Positions 5,988-6,406 of a stretch of 6,406 bases of DNA are shown piece by piece. The stretch is from CAYTRS01 sp964440305 (GTDB lineage: Bacteria > Patescibacteriota > Minisyncoccia > Moranbacterales > JAKLHP01), in assembly GCA_964440305.1 (NCBI GenBank), contig CAYTRS010000033.1, positions 1 through 6,406 on the forward strand. Reading direction: 5' to 3'. How positions within the stretch are numbered: position 1 is the first letter of the stretch; every line of letters begins with the position of its first letter. The notes beneath the pieces are model-generated. The model ran no database searches and had not been told where the DNA came from. It saw only the letters and a list, made by a program, of their open reading frames with translations. The position numbers were made by a program, and so were the translations under genes.

Positions 5988-6101
5988 ATTTCGAAATACG
6001 AAATACGAAACAAATAAAAATTTTCAAAATCCAAATGTTTTAAAAATTTGAAAATTATAGTTTTGACGTTGTTTTGAATTTCGATATTCTAATTTCGAAT
6101 T
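5988..6101 (+). repeat. AT-rich inverted-repeat element between rplI and pyrG
   Basis: The left arm holds tandem CGAAATA at 5992-5998 and 5999-6005 followed by CGAAAC (6006-6011), and begins with the palindrome ATTTCGAAAT (5988-5997). The right arm (6077-6101) carries the reverse-complement unit TTTCGA twice (6079-6084, 6093-6098), so the two ~24-base arms pair imperfectly. Between them lies a second, perfect pair, AATTTTCAAA (6019-6028) with TTTGAAAATT (6047-6056). The whole could fold as one long, weak hairpin. It has no open reading frame. It resembles dispersed palindromic intergenic elements that I recall from Parcubacteria genomes, but a copy count is needed. Confidence 0.6.
6063..6090 (+). 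promoter_or_regulatory. Candidate promoter for pyrG
   Basis: TTGACG (6063-6068, 5 of 6 matches to TTGACA) and TATTCT (6085-6090, 4 of 6 matches to TATAAT) are 16 bases apart. An alternative -10 box, TCTAAT (6088-6093, 5 of 6), has a less favourable 19-base spacing. It lies in the inner and right part of the inverted-repeat element. Transcription would start near 6097-6100, giving a leader of about 50 bases to the pyrG ATG. In such AT-rich DNA a chance match is possible. Confidence 0.4.
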
Positions 6102-6110
6102 TAAATTTTC

Positions 6111-6140
6111 AAGCCGTGACATCAATAGGGGCGGTTTTTT
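6111..6140 (+). terminator. Weak terminator-like hairpin just before pyrG
   Basis: AAGCCGT (6111-6117) can pair with GCGGTTT (6131-6137) with two G-T wobbles around a 13-base loop; six T's (6135-6140) overlap and follow the right arm. The T run ends seven bases before the pyrG ATG. It may end the rplI transcript, or act as an attenuator if the promoter at 6063-6090 is used. The stem is short, so confidence is moderate to low. Confidence 0.4.
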
Positions 6141-6147
6141 ATTAAGT

Positions 6148-6406
6148 ATGAAAAATAATAAATATATATTCGTCATCGGGGGGGTAATGAGCGGGGTGGG
6201 AAAGGGAATAACCACTTCTTCAATCGGCGCTATCCTCAAAGCGCGGGGATACAATGTCACAGCACTTAAGATAGACCCATACATAAATGTTGACGCCGGA
6301 ACGATGAATCCCACTGAACACGGGGAAGTTTTTGTTTTGGACGATGGAGATGAAACCGACCAGGACATGGGAAACTACGAAAGATTTATGGAAGTCAGCC
6401 TTCCCA
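6148..6406 (+). CDS. pyrG: CTP synthase, N-terminal part (3' truncated by window edge)
   Basis: Makes CTP from UTP using ATP and glutamine-derived ammonia, the last step of pyrimidine nucleotide synthesis, in the cytosol. Only the first 86 codons are present, out of the usual ~530-550; the frame is open to the end of the window. They cover the start of the synthetase (amidoligase) domain: YIFVIGG (6-12), the P-loop SGVGKG (15-20), KIDPYINVDAGTMNPTEHGEVFV (41-63) and the metal-site segment ETDQDMGNYERF (69-80), where D73 aligns with the Mg-binding Asp72 of E. coli. The glutaminase domain lies outside the window. The ATG at 6148 matches the family N-terminus; the preceding bases have no Shine-Dalgarno. 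The upstream spacer with a candidate promoter and hairpin may control it. The family call is secure. Confidence 0.97.
   Translation, partial: MKNNKYIFVIGGVMSGVGKGITTSSIGAILKARGYNVTALKIDPYINVDAGTMNPTEHGEVFVLDDGDETDQDMGNYERFMEVSLP

Noticed and set aside
5992..6011. CGAAATA tandem repeats as a CRISPR or iteron array
   Set aside because: Units are 7 bases, only two to three copies, with no spacers; no cas, rep or parA-like gene is nearby.
6024..6368. 114-codon minus-strand open frame over the spacer and pyrG start
   Set aside because: It is antisense to conserved CTP synthase codons and extends into the repeat element; there is no recognisable protein or ribosome binding site.

Overview
The window looks like a chromosomal segment from a Patescibacteria (Candidate Phyla Radiation) bacterium, most likely a Parcubacteria-type lineage. 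It is AT-rich and compact, with mostly plus-strand genes and short spacers. It carries the C-terminus of a DUF4012 protein, a family very common in this group, and start codons mostly without Shine-Dalgarno sequences. A bL9 gene is present; Microgenomates and WWE3 are reported to lack bL9, which argues mildly against them. TGA acts as a stop (glyA and the membrane protein gene end with it), so the code is not the TGA=Gly code of Gracilibacteria/SR1. The lineage is inferred from gene content only, because no rRNA gene is present.

Layout. (1) 1-939: the 3' end of a DUF4012 gene, then an unrecognised 63-residue protein with the only strong Shine-Dalgarno in the window, closed by an intrinsic terminator (966-1009). 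(2) 1026-3831: a new unit starting at a TATAAT promoter, holding a compact xylose isomerase/endonuclease IV-like TIM-barrel protein, glyA (serine hydroxymethyltransferase) and an RmlA-like sugar-1-phosphate nucleotidyltransferase whose start abuts or overlaps the glyA stop. (3) 3826-5978: galU with its own promoter, whose -35 box is the last sense codon plus stop codon of the preceding gene; then an unknown two-TM protein with a possible GAF-like domain, and rplI (bL9). (4) 5979-6406: a 169-bp spacer holding an inverted-repeat element, a candidate promoter and a terminator-like hairpin, followed by the 5' end of pyrG (CTP synthase), cut by the window edge.

The functional themes are activated-sugar supply for surface polysaccharide (RmlA-like, GalU, perhaps DUF4012), one-carbon and nucleotide metabolism (GlyA, PyrG) and translation (bL9). 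I see no CRISPR array, transposase, phage gene, tRNA or rRNA, and no clearly new multi-gene system. The least explained items are the TIM-barrel protein, the 63-residue protein, the two-TM protein and the repeat/hairpin region ahead of pyrG. No gene-free stretch exceeds 300 bases; the longest is 5979-6147.
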